Assembly (NCBI GenBank): GCA_031257235.1
Contig: JAIRPA010000185.1
Coordinates: 1 to 5,436, forward strand
Length of the DNA: 5,436 nt
From: Burkholderiales bacterium
Lineage (GTDB): Bacteria > Pseudomonadota > Gammaproteobacteria > Burkholderiales > Casimicrobiaceae
Direction of reading: 5' to 3'
Part shown: piece after piece, positions 1 to 5,436 of the stretch
Position numbering within the stretch: position 1 is the first letter of the stretch
Layout of the letters: each line of letters begins with the position of its first letter
Notes under the pieces: generated by a model
Databases searched by the model: none
Told to the model about the DNA's origin: nothing
The model's input: only the letters and a program-made list of their open reading frames with translations
Made by a program: the position numbers and the translations under genes

Positions 1-210
1 TATAAAAATCGGCAAAATGATGTTGCACGACTGTATAAAAACAAGCAAAAGCCTTGTGAGCCCGGTAAAACCTAATACCCGACTATCCGTCACGCCGGAC
101 ATAAAAATTCCGGACACCAGCAACACAAAGAGTAAAGAATAAGCGATGAACCATTTGGAACGAAACGATTCCAAAATATCAAGTTTGATGATGGCAAGTA
201 AGGGTTTCAT
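1..210 (-). CDS. nosY: NosY, ABC-2 type permease of the nitrous oxide reductase maturation transporter (N-terminal 70 residues, cut by left edge)
   Basis: Translating the reverse complement from the ATG at 210-208 gives 70 residues open to the window edge, beginning MKPLLAIIKLDILESFRSKW. A short amphipathic cytoplasmic N-terminus is followed by a hydrophobic segment (about residues 21-40), a GFTGLTRLL stretch, and the start of a second hydrophobic segment (about 55-70). This is the layout of NosY/ABC-2 permeases, whose N-terminal elbow helix precedes TM1. By family knowledge NosY dimerises in the inner membrane and forms the NosDFY complex with the ATPase NosF and periplasmic NosD, needed to mature the copper centres of NosZ. 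The start is supported by an ATGA overlap with the nosL stop, suggesting translational coupling. Assignment rests on fold, context and adjacency to nosF/nosD. The rest of the protein is outside the window. Confidence 0.82.
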   Translation of the reverse strand, partial: MKPLLAIIKLDILESFRSKWFIAYSLLFVLLVSGIFMSGVTDSRVLGFTGLTRLLLVFIQSCNIILPIFI

Positions 211-734
211 GGTGTGTTTTTATGTGTGGAATTCATTGTGTCGTTCAACGGAGCATTCATGCGCCGTTTTTCGTCACGGTGGCGAATCAAGTGTTCTAAA
301 ACCTCATTTTGCGTGAGCCGGGTTTTATCTTGAGAGATTTTTTCCGGTTGGGAAAATGCCGCGATGCCAAAAGCCATGGAAGTCACATAAGGCGTGGCAA
401 AAAAAGCATCGGTGTGCTTGATCCATTGACCCTCTTGACCATCGGTGAGATAAATGATGGCGCGGTCTTTCCAAGGGACGTGATTTTCATCCAACCACAA
501 AAACGCGCAGCCGAGATCGTCGAAGTAAAGAGCATCGCCGGTGTCGGGGTTGATGATTTGCGCCGAATGGAAGTGATCGCTGATTTGCATCCCGCAACGG
601 GCACACACGTCTTTGTCCCAGCGAATGGGTTTCGGGTCAAGCGAGATTTTTCTTTGGCACGAAAGCATCCAAGGCGTGATGACCAGGAAGGATAAAAAAC
701 GACGGCGCGTTGTTATTTGGTTATAAGAGAACAT
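207..734 (-). CDS. nosL: NosL, copper-chaperone lipoprotein for nitrous oxide reductase
   Basis: 175 residues, a usual NosL length. By family knowledge NosL is a membrane-anchored periplasmic Cu(I) chaperone that works with NosDFY in supplying copper to NosZ. The copper-site signature CARCGM is at residues 44-49 (Cys44, Cys47, Met49). It is followed by the conserved YFDDLGCAFLW block (70-80, Cys76) and a TSMAFGIAAF block (118-127, Met120) matching the family's TPMGSG-type region. The N-terminus has TRRRFLS (9-15), close to the twin-arginine consensus, then a short hydrophobic stretch ending in MLSC with a probable lipidated Cys26. The ATG at 734 overlaps the end of nosF by 14 bp. It is preceded by a good Shine-Dalgarno (AGGAAAGGTGG about 6 bp upstream), so coupling to nosF is likely. 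The stop overlaps the nosY start as ATGA. The last about 30 residues are charged or polar and look unstructured. Confidence 0.93.
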   Translation of the reverse strand: MFSYNQITTRRRFLSFLVITPWMLSCQRKISLDPKPIRWDKDVCARCGMQISDHFHSAQIINPDTGDALYFDDLGCAFLWLDENHVPWKDRAIIYLTDGQEGQWIKHTDAFFATPYVTSMAFGIAAFSQPEKISQDKTRLTQNEVLEHLIRHRDEKRRMNAPLNDTMNSTHKNTP

Positions 735-1362
735 CTTTGACCACCTTTCCTAAATCAAGTTCAATAGAGCGTTTCACAACATTTGAAACTTCTTCGATGC
801 GATGACTGATGAAAATCATCGTTTTATCACGACAACGATTGTCCGACAATAATGACCTGAAACGATCACGTGCCACCACATCAAGGTTTGCCGTCGGTTC
901 GTCAAAGATCAATATCGGCGAAGATCGCGCGAAAGCAATACTGATCAAGACTTTTTGTTTCATCCCACCGGATAATTTGTAAAAAGGTTTGTGGATGTGC
1001 GCGTTGACGTCTAATTCAAAGTAATCGCAATAAGAACGAATGGTGTTGCGATCACAGTCGGTGACATCTGCGCAATAGTCAAAAAGTTCTTTGACCGTAT
1101 AACGCAAGGGAGGCGGCAATTGCGGCACAAATGCAATATGCTCTAACGCGCGCACGCGATTTTTAAAGGGCGCAAATCCCAACACCCGAACTTCACCGGA
1201 GGAAGGTTGGTATTCTCCGAGGATGCAACGAATCAAGGTGGTTTTGCCGGCGCCGTTTTGCCCTAAAATAATCAACCTTTCCCCTGACGTAATTGTAAAG
1301 CTCACGTCAGATAATATATTTTGATTGCCCAGCGTTTTGGACAAATGAGAAAGTGTAATCAT
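721..1362 (-). CDS. nosF: NosF, ABC transporter ATPase for nitrous oxide reductase maturation
   Basis: Cytoplasmic ATPase that powers the NosDFY complex. All ABC motifs are intact in the 213-residue form: Walker A GQNGAGKTT (34-42), Q-loop VPQ (Gln81), signature LSGGMKQK (130-137), Walker B LIFDEP (151-156), D-loop NLD (159-161) and H-loop His187. The small size without extra domains fits NosF. I chose the ATG at 1362: it gives the typical ABC N-terminus MITLSHLSKT and has GGTGAT about 6 bp upstream as a plausible ribosome site. In-frame TTG (1374) and GTG (1371) codons further upstream are alternative starts that would overlap the nosH stop. The helical domain carries three cysteines close together (97, 103, 112), with others at 46 and 177. 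The 3' end overlaps nosL by 14 bp. ABC ATPases are alike, so the nosF name depends partly on its position between nosH and nosL/nosY. Confidence 0.92.
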   Translation of the reverse strand: MITLSHLSKTLGNQNILSDVSFTITSGERLIILGQNGAGKTTLIRCILGEYQPSSGEVRVLGFAPFKNRVRALEHIAFVPQLPPPLRYTVKELFDYCADVTDCDRNTIRSYCDYFELDVNAHIHKPFYKLSGGMKQKVLISIAFARSSPILIFDEPTANLDVVARDRFRSLLSDNRCRDKTMIFISHRIEEVSNVVKRSIELDLGKVVKDVLL

Positions 1363-1367
1363 CGTTA

Positions 1368-2255
1368 TCACCAATCTTTGAGTTTATTGCCGAACGACAA
1401 CGCCTGTGTGCGACACCGATCGACACATCTGCCGCAAAGCGTACAATCCGTTAGGGTAATGTATCGTGACTTTTGATCGTTGGCGTGAAACACAGGGGCG
1501 AGGGCTTCCGGCACATGGCACGCCGAAAGACAATCCCCGCATCGGGTGCATTTTGAAGGTTTAGCTTTGATTTTGATCATGGAGAGTTTGTTTAATAATC
1601 CGTAAGTGGCGCCGACAGGGCAAAAAGATCGACACCATAAACGTCTTGAATAAAAGACTTCCACTAAAAATACAAATACAACCCATAAAATGGAGAAAGA
1701 AAACCCGTAAATCAGGCAACGGGAAATAATACCCACCGCATTAAAAAACTCAAAAACCAACACGCCGGTGACCATATTTAAGATTAAAAATAAAGCCAAA
1801 AGATAATATTTGGTATCAAGCGGCAAACGCGGATGCTTTTGAATGATTTTACGTTCGATAAGCCGCAAGTGTATCCATTCGCCGATTTCACTCAAAAGCC
1901 CATAAGGACAAACCCAAGAACAAAACATCCTGCCGCCTAAAAAAAGATAGATCAATACAATGGAAGCAGCGCCGATGGCAAGATTCACAGGAAGGGTTTG
2001 TGCCGACACCCAAACTTCAAGACACACAAAAGGGTCGATTAAATGAAAGCCGACAAAGCGAGACCCGACCAGCGACCCTTCCAATATTTGAATATCCGCC
2101 CGATATGAAAAAACAAACAATAACGCACACAAAATCACCGCCACAAACCGATAAAAGCGAATGCTCAAACAAGAGTGATTGCCTTTTACGGCAACAAAGG
2201 TTTGAAGAAAAGATTTTTCTTTTCGGGCGGCGTTGTCGGGCAGCGTGACGGGCAT
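1368..2255 (-). CDS. nosH: NosH, NapH-like membrane iron-sulfur protein (quinol dehydrogenase component)
   Basis: 295 residues, the size of NapH-family proteins. Hydrophobic segments lie at about 35-51, 91-107, 150-169 and 184-202, giving four transmembrane helices. Two CxxxCP motifs typical of NapH/NosR-type proteins follow helices 2 and 4: CSWVCP (112-117) and CRSFCP (208-213). The C-terminal domain binds two [4Fe-4S] clusters: Cys236/239/242/246 and Cys271/274/277/281. By family knowledge and Wolinella precedent, NosH is thought to oxidise menaquinol with NosG and send electrons through periplasmic cytochromes c to NosZ, replacing NosR. The start at 2255 lies 8 bp after the nosC2 stop, and an AGGTAG ribosome-site-like sequence overlaps that stop. 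The polar 33-residue N-terminus before helix 1 suits a cytoplasmic tail. napH is the alternative name, but linkage to nosD, nosF and nosL and the absence of napA/napB favour nosH. Confidence 0.9.
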   Translation of the reverse strand: MPVTLPDNAARKEKSFLQTFVAVKGNHSCLSIRFYRFVAVILCALLFVFSYRADIQILEGSLVGSRFVGFHLIDPFVCLEVWVSAQTLPVNLAIGAASIVLIYLFLGGRMFCSWVCPYGLLSEIGEWIHLRLIERKIIQKHPRLPLDTKYYLLALFLILNMVTGVLVFEFFNAVGIISRCLIYGFSFSILWVVFVFLVEVFYSRRLWCRSFCPVGATYGLLNKLSMIKIKAKPSKCTRCGDCLSACHVPEALAPVFHANDQKSRYITLTDCTLCGRCVDRCRTQALSFGNKLKDW

Positions 2256-2263
2256 GATGGTGA

Positions 2264-2713
2264 CTACCTGAATTTGGAGATTTCATCAGCCAAACGCGCC
2301 AATTCTTCATCGGAAGTGTTATTTAAAATGCCGCGCATCATGGTATTGGGCACTTGATTGTTTTTATACTTCATAAGAATGGCAAAATTTTCGTCTTGGG
2401 TTTTTCCGACGATGGGCGCGCCGATTTGACCGCGTCCGTCTCTGCCGTGACACGCCGAACATTTGACGGCGTAGAGATTGGATCGCGTTTGGGTTTCCGC
2501 CGCTTTTTTGATCGCTTTGAGGGTGTCTTCCGCCGATAGGTTTTGGGGATCGGGAGGGGTATCGGCAGAAGGTTGCGGTGTCAAGGATTGAGACGGCGCA
2601 ATCACGCCGGCAGGGGTGGGGGTACTCCCCATGAAGGCTAGAGAGAGCGTATAAACCAACGCAACACCCACCCCTATGAGCCCCATCGTGCCAAAAAGTG
2701 TTCTTGGGCTCAT
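2264..2713 (-). CDS. nosC2: NosC2, membrane-anchored monohaem cytochrome c
   Basis: 149 residues. A single uncleaved-looking hydrophobic anchor (about residues 9-29) is followed by a Pro/Ser/Thr-rich linker (about 31-58) and a compact class I cytochrome c domain. The haem site is CSACH (Cys85, Cys88, His89). Met125 or Met126 in the NTMMRG segment is the probable distal ligand. The protein probably tethers the haem domain to the periplasmic side of the membrane and passes electrons from NosG/NosH towards NosZ, as proposed for NosC1/NosC2 of Wolinella; this role is inferred from family and context. The haem domain is clearly related to that of NosC1, sharing VKCSACH, an IG motif, KTxDE, a Met-Arg pair and a (D)EI/DIAKF-like end. 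The start overlaps the nosC1 stop as ATGA, and nosH follows after 8 bp. Confidence 0.87.
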   Translation of the reverse strand: MSPRTLFGTMGLIGVGVALVYTLSLAFMGSTPTPAGVIAPSQSLTPQPSADTPPDPQNLSAEDTLKAIKKAAETQTRSNLYAVKCSACHGRDGRGQIGAPIVGKTQDENFAILMKYKNNQVPNTMMRGILNNTSDEELARLADEISKFR

Positions 2714-3276
2714 CGACGTTGTTCCTCACGGACTTCTTTGTTGAATTTGGCGATGTCGTCGGCAATGAAACGGATTTCCGTGTTGTCCATTTGTTGGATG
2801 AGTTGGCGCATCAAGATGTTACTTTCTTGGTCGGTTTTGTAGCGAATAATTTTATCGTAAACTTCATCGCCGGTCTTGGTTAATAAAGAAGGTCCAATCA
2901 CACCATTGGAGTATTTGTCGTGACAGGCAGAGCATTTTACGATGAAATTTTTGCTTAATCGCTTTGCGCGTAAACTCTGATGAATGGAGGCAAAAGGCTG
3001 ATTGCGGATCACCACATAAGGCGCGACGGATTTTGACTCTTGGGTTTCTTCACCGGACGGCGCGTAACGGATGATGGTTTCGCCTTTGACATCGTAGCCT
3101 AAAAAGGTTTCGGCGTTGGCAGTGACGGCAGGGGCGGGATGCTCCGGCGCGATCACGGTAATTTTTCCTGCCGCTTCGGGGGCTACGGTTGGGTCGGCGG
3201 GCTCTCCGCAACCGACACAGAAAAGTGCGGTCATACCCATAAGGGCGGAAACATTTCTAATCACGTAAGTTTTCAT
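2710..3276 (-). CDS. nosC1: NosC1, periplasmic monohaem cytochrome c with N-terminal extension
   Basis: 188 residues from the chosen ATG at 3276. The N-terminus MKTYVIRNVSALMG leads into a hydrophobic signal ending FCVGC; Cys23 could be lipidated, but the lipobox is weak. About 85 residues then precede the haem domain: a Pro/Ala-rich stretch and a block with GYDVKGETIIRYAP and YVVIRNQPFASI. The haem site is CSACH (Cys115, Cys118, His119), with Met156 a likely distal ligand. Probable role: electron carrier between NosG/NosH and NosZ, possibly with NosC2. An in-frame ATG at 3288 would add four residues and lengthen the overlap with nosG from 20 to 32 bp. I prefer 3276 because GAG lies at ribosome-site distance upstream, whereas 3288 has no visible Shine-Dalgarno, though the evidence is slight. 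The stop overlaps the nosC2 start as ATGA. Confidence 0.86.
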   Translation of the reverse strand: MKTYVIRNVSALMGMTALFCVGCGEPADPTVAPEAAGKITVIAPEHPAPAVTANAETFLGYDVKGETIIRYAPSGEETQESKSVAPYVVIRNQPFASIHQSLRAKRLSKNFIVKCSACHDKYSNGVIGPSLLTKTGDEVYDKIIRYKTDQESNILMRQLIQQMDNTEIRFIADDIAKFNKEVREEQRR

Positions 3277-3958
3277 AAACACTCGCATAAGTTTTTCGAG
3301 GAATCATTCTAATGATTTGCGGAGGGCAGAGTTCGGCGCAGACCCCGCACCCCACACAATTTTTGCCGATTTCCGGGATAAAATTTTGCATGGTGATTGC
3401 CGAAGTTTTATCAGGGTAGGGGCAATGATCTAAACACAAAGTACACGGCTTGCCGACGGCGGCATTGAGCTGATTTGCCAAGTCTTTCTCGACATCGCTT
3501 TGATTGCCATGCGCAATGAGACGATCCACCATGGTTTGCGTGACCGGTTCTTTTTGATAAGAAAGACATTGACGGGGGTTATCGACCACCGCAATGCCCA
3601 TTTTTACTTGACGCGCTTCGGTCACGTCGTGCGATAAGGCGCCCGAAGGACACGCCAACACACAGGGAAGTAAATCGCACAAATAACAACCGCGGCGCAG
3701 AGGATCAACGATGGGCGTACCCACGGCAAGCCCTTGATCGGCATCTAGCAGGATTAAACTGTGGTAAGGACAAACTTGGACACATTGTCCGCATTTGATG
3801 CACGACGCCAAAAAGGCTTGTTCATCGGCAGCGCCCGGCGGACGTAAGCGGCTTTCCGAATGCGCCAAGCGGGCAAACCAAAACGCGCCGCCCGAATAGA
3901 TGCCCGCAACCAAAAGAGCAATCATGCTTTTCTGAAAGGTTCGCCGATTAACGCGCAT
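3257..3958 (-). CDS. nosG: NosG, NapG/MauM-like periplasmic iron-sulfur protein
   Basis: 233 residues, a usual length for the NapG family. The N-terminus NRRTFQK (4-10) followed by a hydrophobic segment (about 11-30) is a twin-arginine signal, fitting export of a folded iron-sulfur protein; it may stay as a membrane anchor. Four [4Fe-4S] sites can be assigned: Cys53/56/59/63; Cys91/94/99/103; Cys172/175/179 with Cys131 as the probable distant fourth ligand; and Cys201/204/207/211. By analogy with NapGH, NosG takes electrons from NosH and passes them to cytochrome c. The ATG at 3958 overlaps the nosD stop by 11 bp, and the gene end overlaps nosC1. napG is the only serious alternative name. No nap genes are visible, and the gene lies between nosD and the nosC pair, so nosG is preferred. 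Confidence 0.9.
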   Translation of the reverse strand: MRVNRRTFQKSMIALLVAGIYSGGAFWFARLAHSESRLRPPGAADEQAFLASCIKCGQCVQVCPYHSLILLDADQGLAVGTPIVDPLRRGCYLCDLLPCVLACPSGALSHDVTEARQVKMGIAVVDNPRQCLSYQKEPVTQTMVDRLIAHGNQSDVEKDLANQLNAAVGKPCTLCLDHCPYPDKTSAITMQNFIPEIGKNCVGCGVCAELCPPQIIRMIPRKTYASVYENLRD

Positions 3959-5201
3959 GGTCAGGTCTCATCATGGGTTTGGGGTCAGAGGCAATATAAT
4001 CCGGTTCGGAAAAGGGCATCAGTTTATAAAGAAAGTTCAACAAACTCATCACCGGTGAGCCATAAAAGAATTTAACGGAAGGGCGATAACTCCACATTTT
4101 GTCTGCATAAGCAAATTGTTCGTGCGGGGTATCTCCGTATCCGTCGCGGTTGCGGTCGAATCCTTCGTAATTGTCCCAATAATTGTTAAACCAGCGATTA
4201 AGATCAAGCCGCGATTCGGGCGTATCGTTGGCAACATCGTCGATGTTCCCTTTAAAAAGATTGCGCTCAAAATCACTGCCCAAGAGTGTGCCGTGCATTT
4301 GGATGGCGATGGTGTTATAAGATAGTCGATTGCCGATAAAACGGTTGACGGTGTCGGGTTGATACGGAGACTGATCCAAATATAATCCTCTGGCGTTATA
4401 CATTAAGTGATTGTCTTCTACCTTACAATCAGAGACTTCTTTCATGCCGATACCGATACCGAAGGCGTCAGAGGCGTGAGTGATGATGTTGTTGGAGACG
4501 TTGCTTCCGTGACTGTACATCATAAAAATTCCGACAGAGTTATGCTCATAACGGTTGTGCGTGACCACATTGCGATCTGCGTACATGAAGTGTAGCGCGT
4601 AACGGGAATCCTCTCCCCGATTGTTTTCGATACGATTCGCGCTTGAATACCACAAAACATTGTCGCGGACGTTTTGGGTGACATTGCCGCGGATTATATT
4701 GGCGTGACTGTACCATAGCCGGATGCCGTCACCTTTTAAGCCGGATGAAAAAGGCTTGGAGGTTATCGTATTGTTTTCGATAAGACTTTTATGAGTACCT
4801 TCAAAATTGACGCCGAATAAGCAATCGCGCAAGGTTAAGTTTAAGACTTTAACGTTGTTGGCGTTGATCACCGCCACGCAAGCGTCAATACTTTGATGAG
4901 AATCGCCGCTGCCTTCCACCGTGATGCCGGAGAGCGTGACGTGATTGGCGGTCACACGGATCACGGTTCCGATGCCGTTCCCGCGAATGACTGCCCCTTT
5001 TTCTTCGGCAATCAATGAGAGTGGTTTATCAATGTGTATCGCGCCCCGGTAAAGCCCACGGGAGAGTTTTAGGGTGCTGCCTGCCGCCGCGCGGTCAATG
5101 GCGTCTTGCAAAGGATTGGGGGAGAGCGGTTGAGCGTGAGCCCAAATCAAAGCCATGAAGCCCCCTAAAAACACTCCCCCTTTTGTGAGCAAAGGCATCA
5201 T
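3948..5201 (-). CDS. nosD: NosD, periplasmic beta-helix protein required for nitrous oxide reductase copper centre maturation
   Basis: 417 residues, typical for NosD. A Sec signal peptide (about 1-23, ending AHA) is followed by a right-handed parallel beta-helix of CASH/pectate-lyase type from about 30 to 330. Its short Asn/Gly-rich rungs include ENNTI, GNVTQN, ENNRGE, THNRYEHN, SNNIITH, EDNHLMYN and GNRLSYN. Family landmarks are GDGIRLWYSHAN (157-168), YALHFMYADRN (201-211) and the C-terminal NNYWDNYEGFDRNRDGYGD (339-357). The ending GSPVMSLLNF...DPKPMM (381-411) is also NosD-like. By family knowledge NosD docks on NosF2Y2 in the periplasm and interacts with NosZ and NosL during copper loading. 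Two in-frame ATGs begin the gene (MM); the upstream one at 5201 forms an ATGA overlap with the preceding nosB-like stop, which supports it. The end overlaps nosG by 11 bp. The gene looks intact. Confidence 0.95.
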   Translation of the reverse strand: MMPLLTKGGVFLGGFMALIWAHAQPLSPNPLQDAIDRAAAGSTLKLSRGLYRGAIHIDKPLSLIAEEKGAVIRGNGIGTVIRVTANHVTLSGITVEGSGDSHQSIDACVAVINANNVKVLNLTLRDCLFGVNFEGTHKSLIENNTITSKPFSSGLKGDGIRLWYSHANIIRGNVTQNVRDNVLWYSSANRIENNRGEDSRYALHFMYADRNVVTHNRYEHNSVGIFMMYSHGSNVSNNIITHASDAFGIGIGMKEVSDCKVEDNHLMYNARGLYLDQSPYQPDTVNRFIGNRLSYNTIAIQMHGTLLGSDFERNLFKGNIDDVANDTPESRLDLNRWFNNYWDNYEGFDRNRDGYGDTPHEQFAYADKMWSYRPSVKFFYGSPVMSLLNFLYKLMPFSEPDYIASDPKPMMRPDHAR

Positions 5202-5436
5202 TGTTTTTGTTCCCGTGTTCGAGCCAAAAACGCCATCGCGCTTAATACGGCAATGATAACTAATATATAAAAACCGATGGAAGGATAAGAATGCGTGGTA
5301 AATTGCGCGACCTTGCCGTCGCCCAACGCGGTGGGCATGAAGGGCTTGACTTTAAACATTCCCCATTCCTGCAAATGATGACCATACCAATAGAGCCAAC
5401 CACTGTAGATTGCAAAAAAGCCTAAGGGAAAGAAAA
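5198..5436 (-). CDS. nosB: NosB-like membrane protein, C-terminal 78 residues (cut by right edge)
   Basis: The reverse complement reads open from the right edge to a TGA at 5200-5198, giving 78 residues. They include a hydrophobic segment at the edge (FFPLGFFAIYSGW), then WYGHHLQEWGMF, a polar loop with PFMPTALGDGKVAQFTTHSY, a clear last transmembrane helix (IGFYILVIIAVLSAMAFLA) and a short basic tail. The stop overlaps the nosD start as ATGA, so it belongs to the same transcription unit. In Wolinella-type clade II clusters the gene just before nosD is nosB, a multi-spanning membrane protein of uncertain role. The name is therefore given mostly on position and membrane character, with partial recognition of the conserved HHLQEWG-type loop. 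It could not be tested against the N-terminal part, which is outside the window. Confidence 0.65.
   Translation of the reverse strand, partial: FFPLGFFAIYSGWLYWYGHHLQEWGMFKVKPFMPTALGDGKVAQFTTHSYPSIGFYILVIIAVLSAMAFLARTREQKQ

Larger units (their letters stand above)
1..5436 (-). other. nos transcription unit (nosB-D-G-C1-C2-H-F-L-Y), internal part
   Basis: Nine co-directional genes run from right to left with no room for internal promoters or terminators. The junctions are: nosB/nosD ATGA overlap (5198-5201); nosD/nosG 11 bp overlap; nosG/nosC1 20 bp overlap; nosC1/nosC2 ATGA overlap (2710-2713); nosC2/nosH 8 bp gap; nosH/nosF 5 bp gap with the ATG start; nosF/nosL 14 bp overlap; nosL/nosY ATGA overlap (207-210). 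This strongly suggests one polycistronic message with extensive translational coupling. The promoter should lie upstream of the window, probably before nosZ. No FNR/NNR-like operator could be identified because no upstream non-coding region is present. Confidence 0.8.

Noticed and set aside
309..695. Plus-strand open frame of 128 codons opposite nosL
   Set aside because: It lies wholly antisense to nosL, whose copper motif and conserved blocks are intact. Its product has no recognisable domain, and it is the only gene-like reading on that strand.
2256..2263. nosC2-nosH gap as a site for a terminator or promoter
   Set aside because: Only 8 bp separate the genes, which is too short for either, and no hairpin is visible there.
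2017..2310. Minus-strand 97-codon frame overlapping nosH and the nosC2 end
   Set aside because: It is out of frame within nosH and nosC2, both of which have full Cys and haem motifs. The product looks like a shadow translation.
91..2609. The word CACGCCG appears five times on the plus strand (91, 1519, 1761, 2451, 2603), suggesting a repeat or uptake word
   Set aside because: At least two copies simply encode Ser/Ala-Cys in the conserved haem and ferredoxin motifs. Flanks are not shared and the spacing is irregular, so codon and motif use explains it.
2364..2765. Minus-strand 133-codon frame over nosC2
   Set aside because: It is the +1 shadow of nosC2. It is rich in Arg and Pro and has no haem motif, while the true frame has CSACH and a membrane anchor.
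3257..3958. NosG as periplasmic nitrate reductase NapG
   Set aside because: The family is shared, but the gene is embedded between nosD and nosC1/nosC2, with no napA, napB or napD in the window. Function in nitrous oxide reduction fits better.
3948..5201. Nosd-type beta-helix rungs read as a DNA-level tandem repeat
   Set aside because: The similarity between rungs is at protein level only (Asn/Gly-rich turns); no repeated nucleotide unit can be seen.

Overview
This window is a tightly packed, one-directional block of a nitrous oxide respiration (nos) cluster. Every gene is on the minus strand, so transcription runs from the right edge to the left edge. In transcription order: the C-terminal end of a NosB-like membrane protein (cut by the right edge), nosD, nosG, nosC1, nosC2, nosH, nosF, nosL, and the start of nosY (cut by the left edge). 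The catalytic gene nosZ is not in the window; in related clusters it lies upstream of nosB, which here would be beyond the right edge.

The composition nosB-D-G-C1-C2-H-F(-Y/L) is the 'atypical' or clade II arrangement described for Wolinella succinogenes and other Campylobacterota. Canonical denitrifiers (Pseudomonas, Paracoccus) instead have the fused regulator/electron donor NosR. Electron supply here appears to rest on a NapGH-like iron-sulfur pair (NosG, NosH) and two small monohaem cytochromes c (NosC1, NosC2). By eye the G+C content is in the mid-40 percent range. The host is probably a Gram-negative, menaquinone-using nitrous oxide reducer, with Campylobacterota the best guess. The same gene set occurs in other phyla, so the taxon is not settled.

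Functional modules: (1) maturation and copper supply: NosD (periplasmic beta-helix protein), NosF (ATPase) and NosY (ABC-2 permease), which form the NosDFY transporter, plus NosL, a copper-chaperone lipoprotein; (2) electron transfer: NosH in the membrane, NosG attached on the periplasmic face, and NosC1/NosC2 carrying electrons towards NosZ; (3) NosB, a membrane protein of uncertain role.

All eight junctions are overlaps or gaps of 8 bp or less, three of them ATGA stop/start overlaps. There is no non-coding stretch of any length, and I see no promoter, terminator, RNA gene, mobile element or CRISPR array. The gene set is a known system. The points worth a second look are nosL placed between nosF and nosY, a Tat-like signal on the NosL lipoprotein, an N-terminal extension on NosC1, a cysteine cluster in NosF, and one isolated uptake-signal-like 9-mer.
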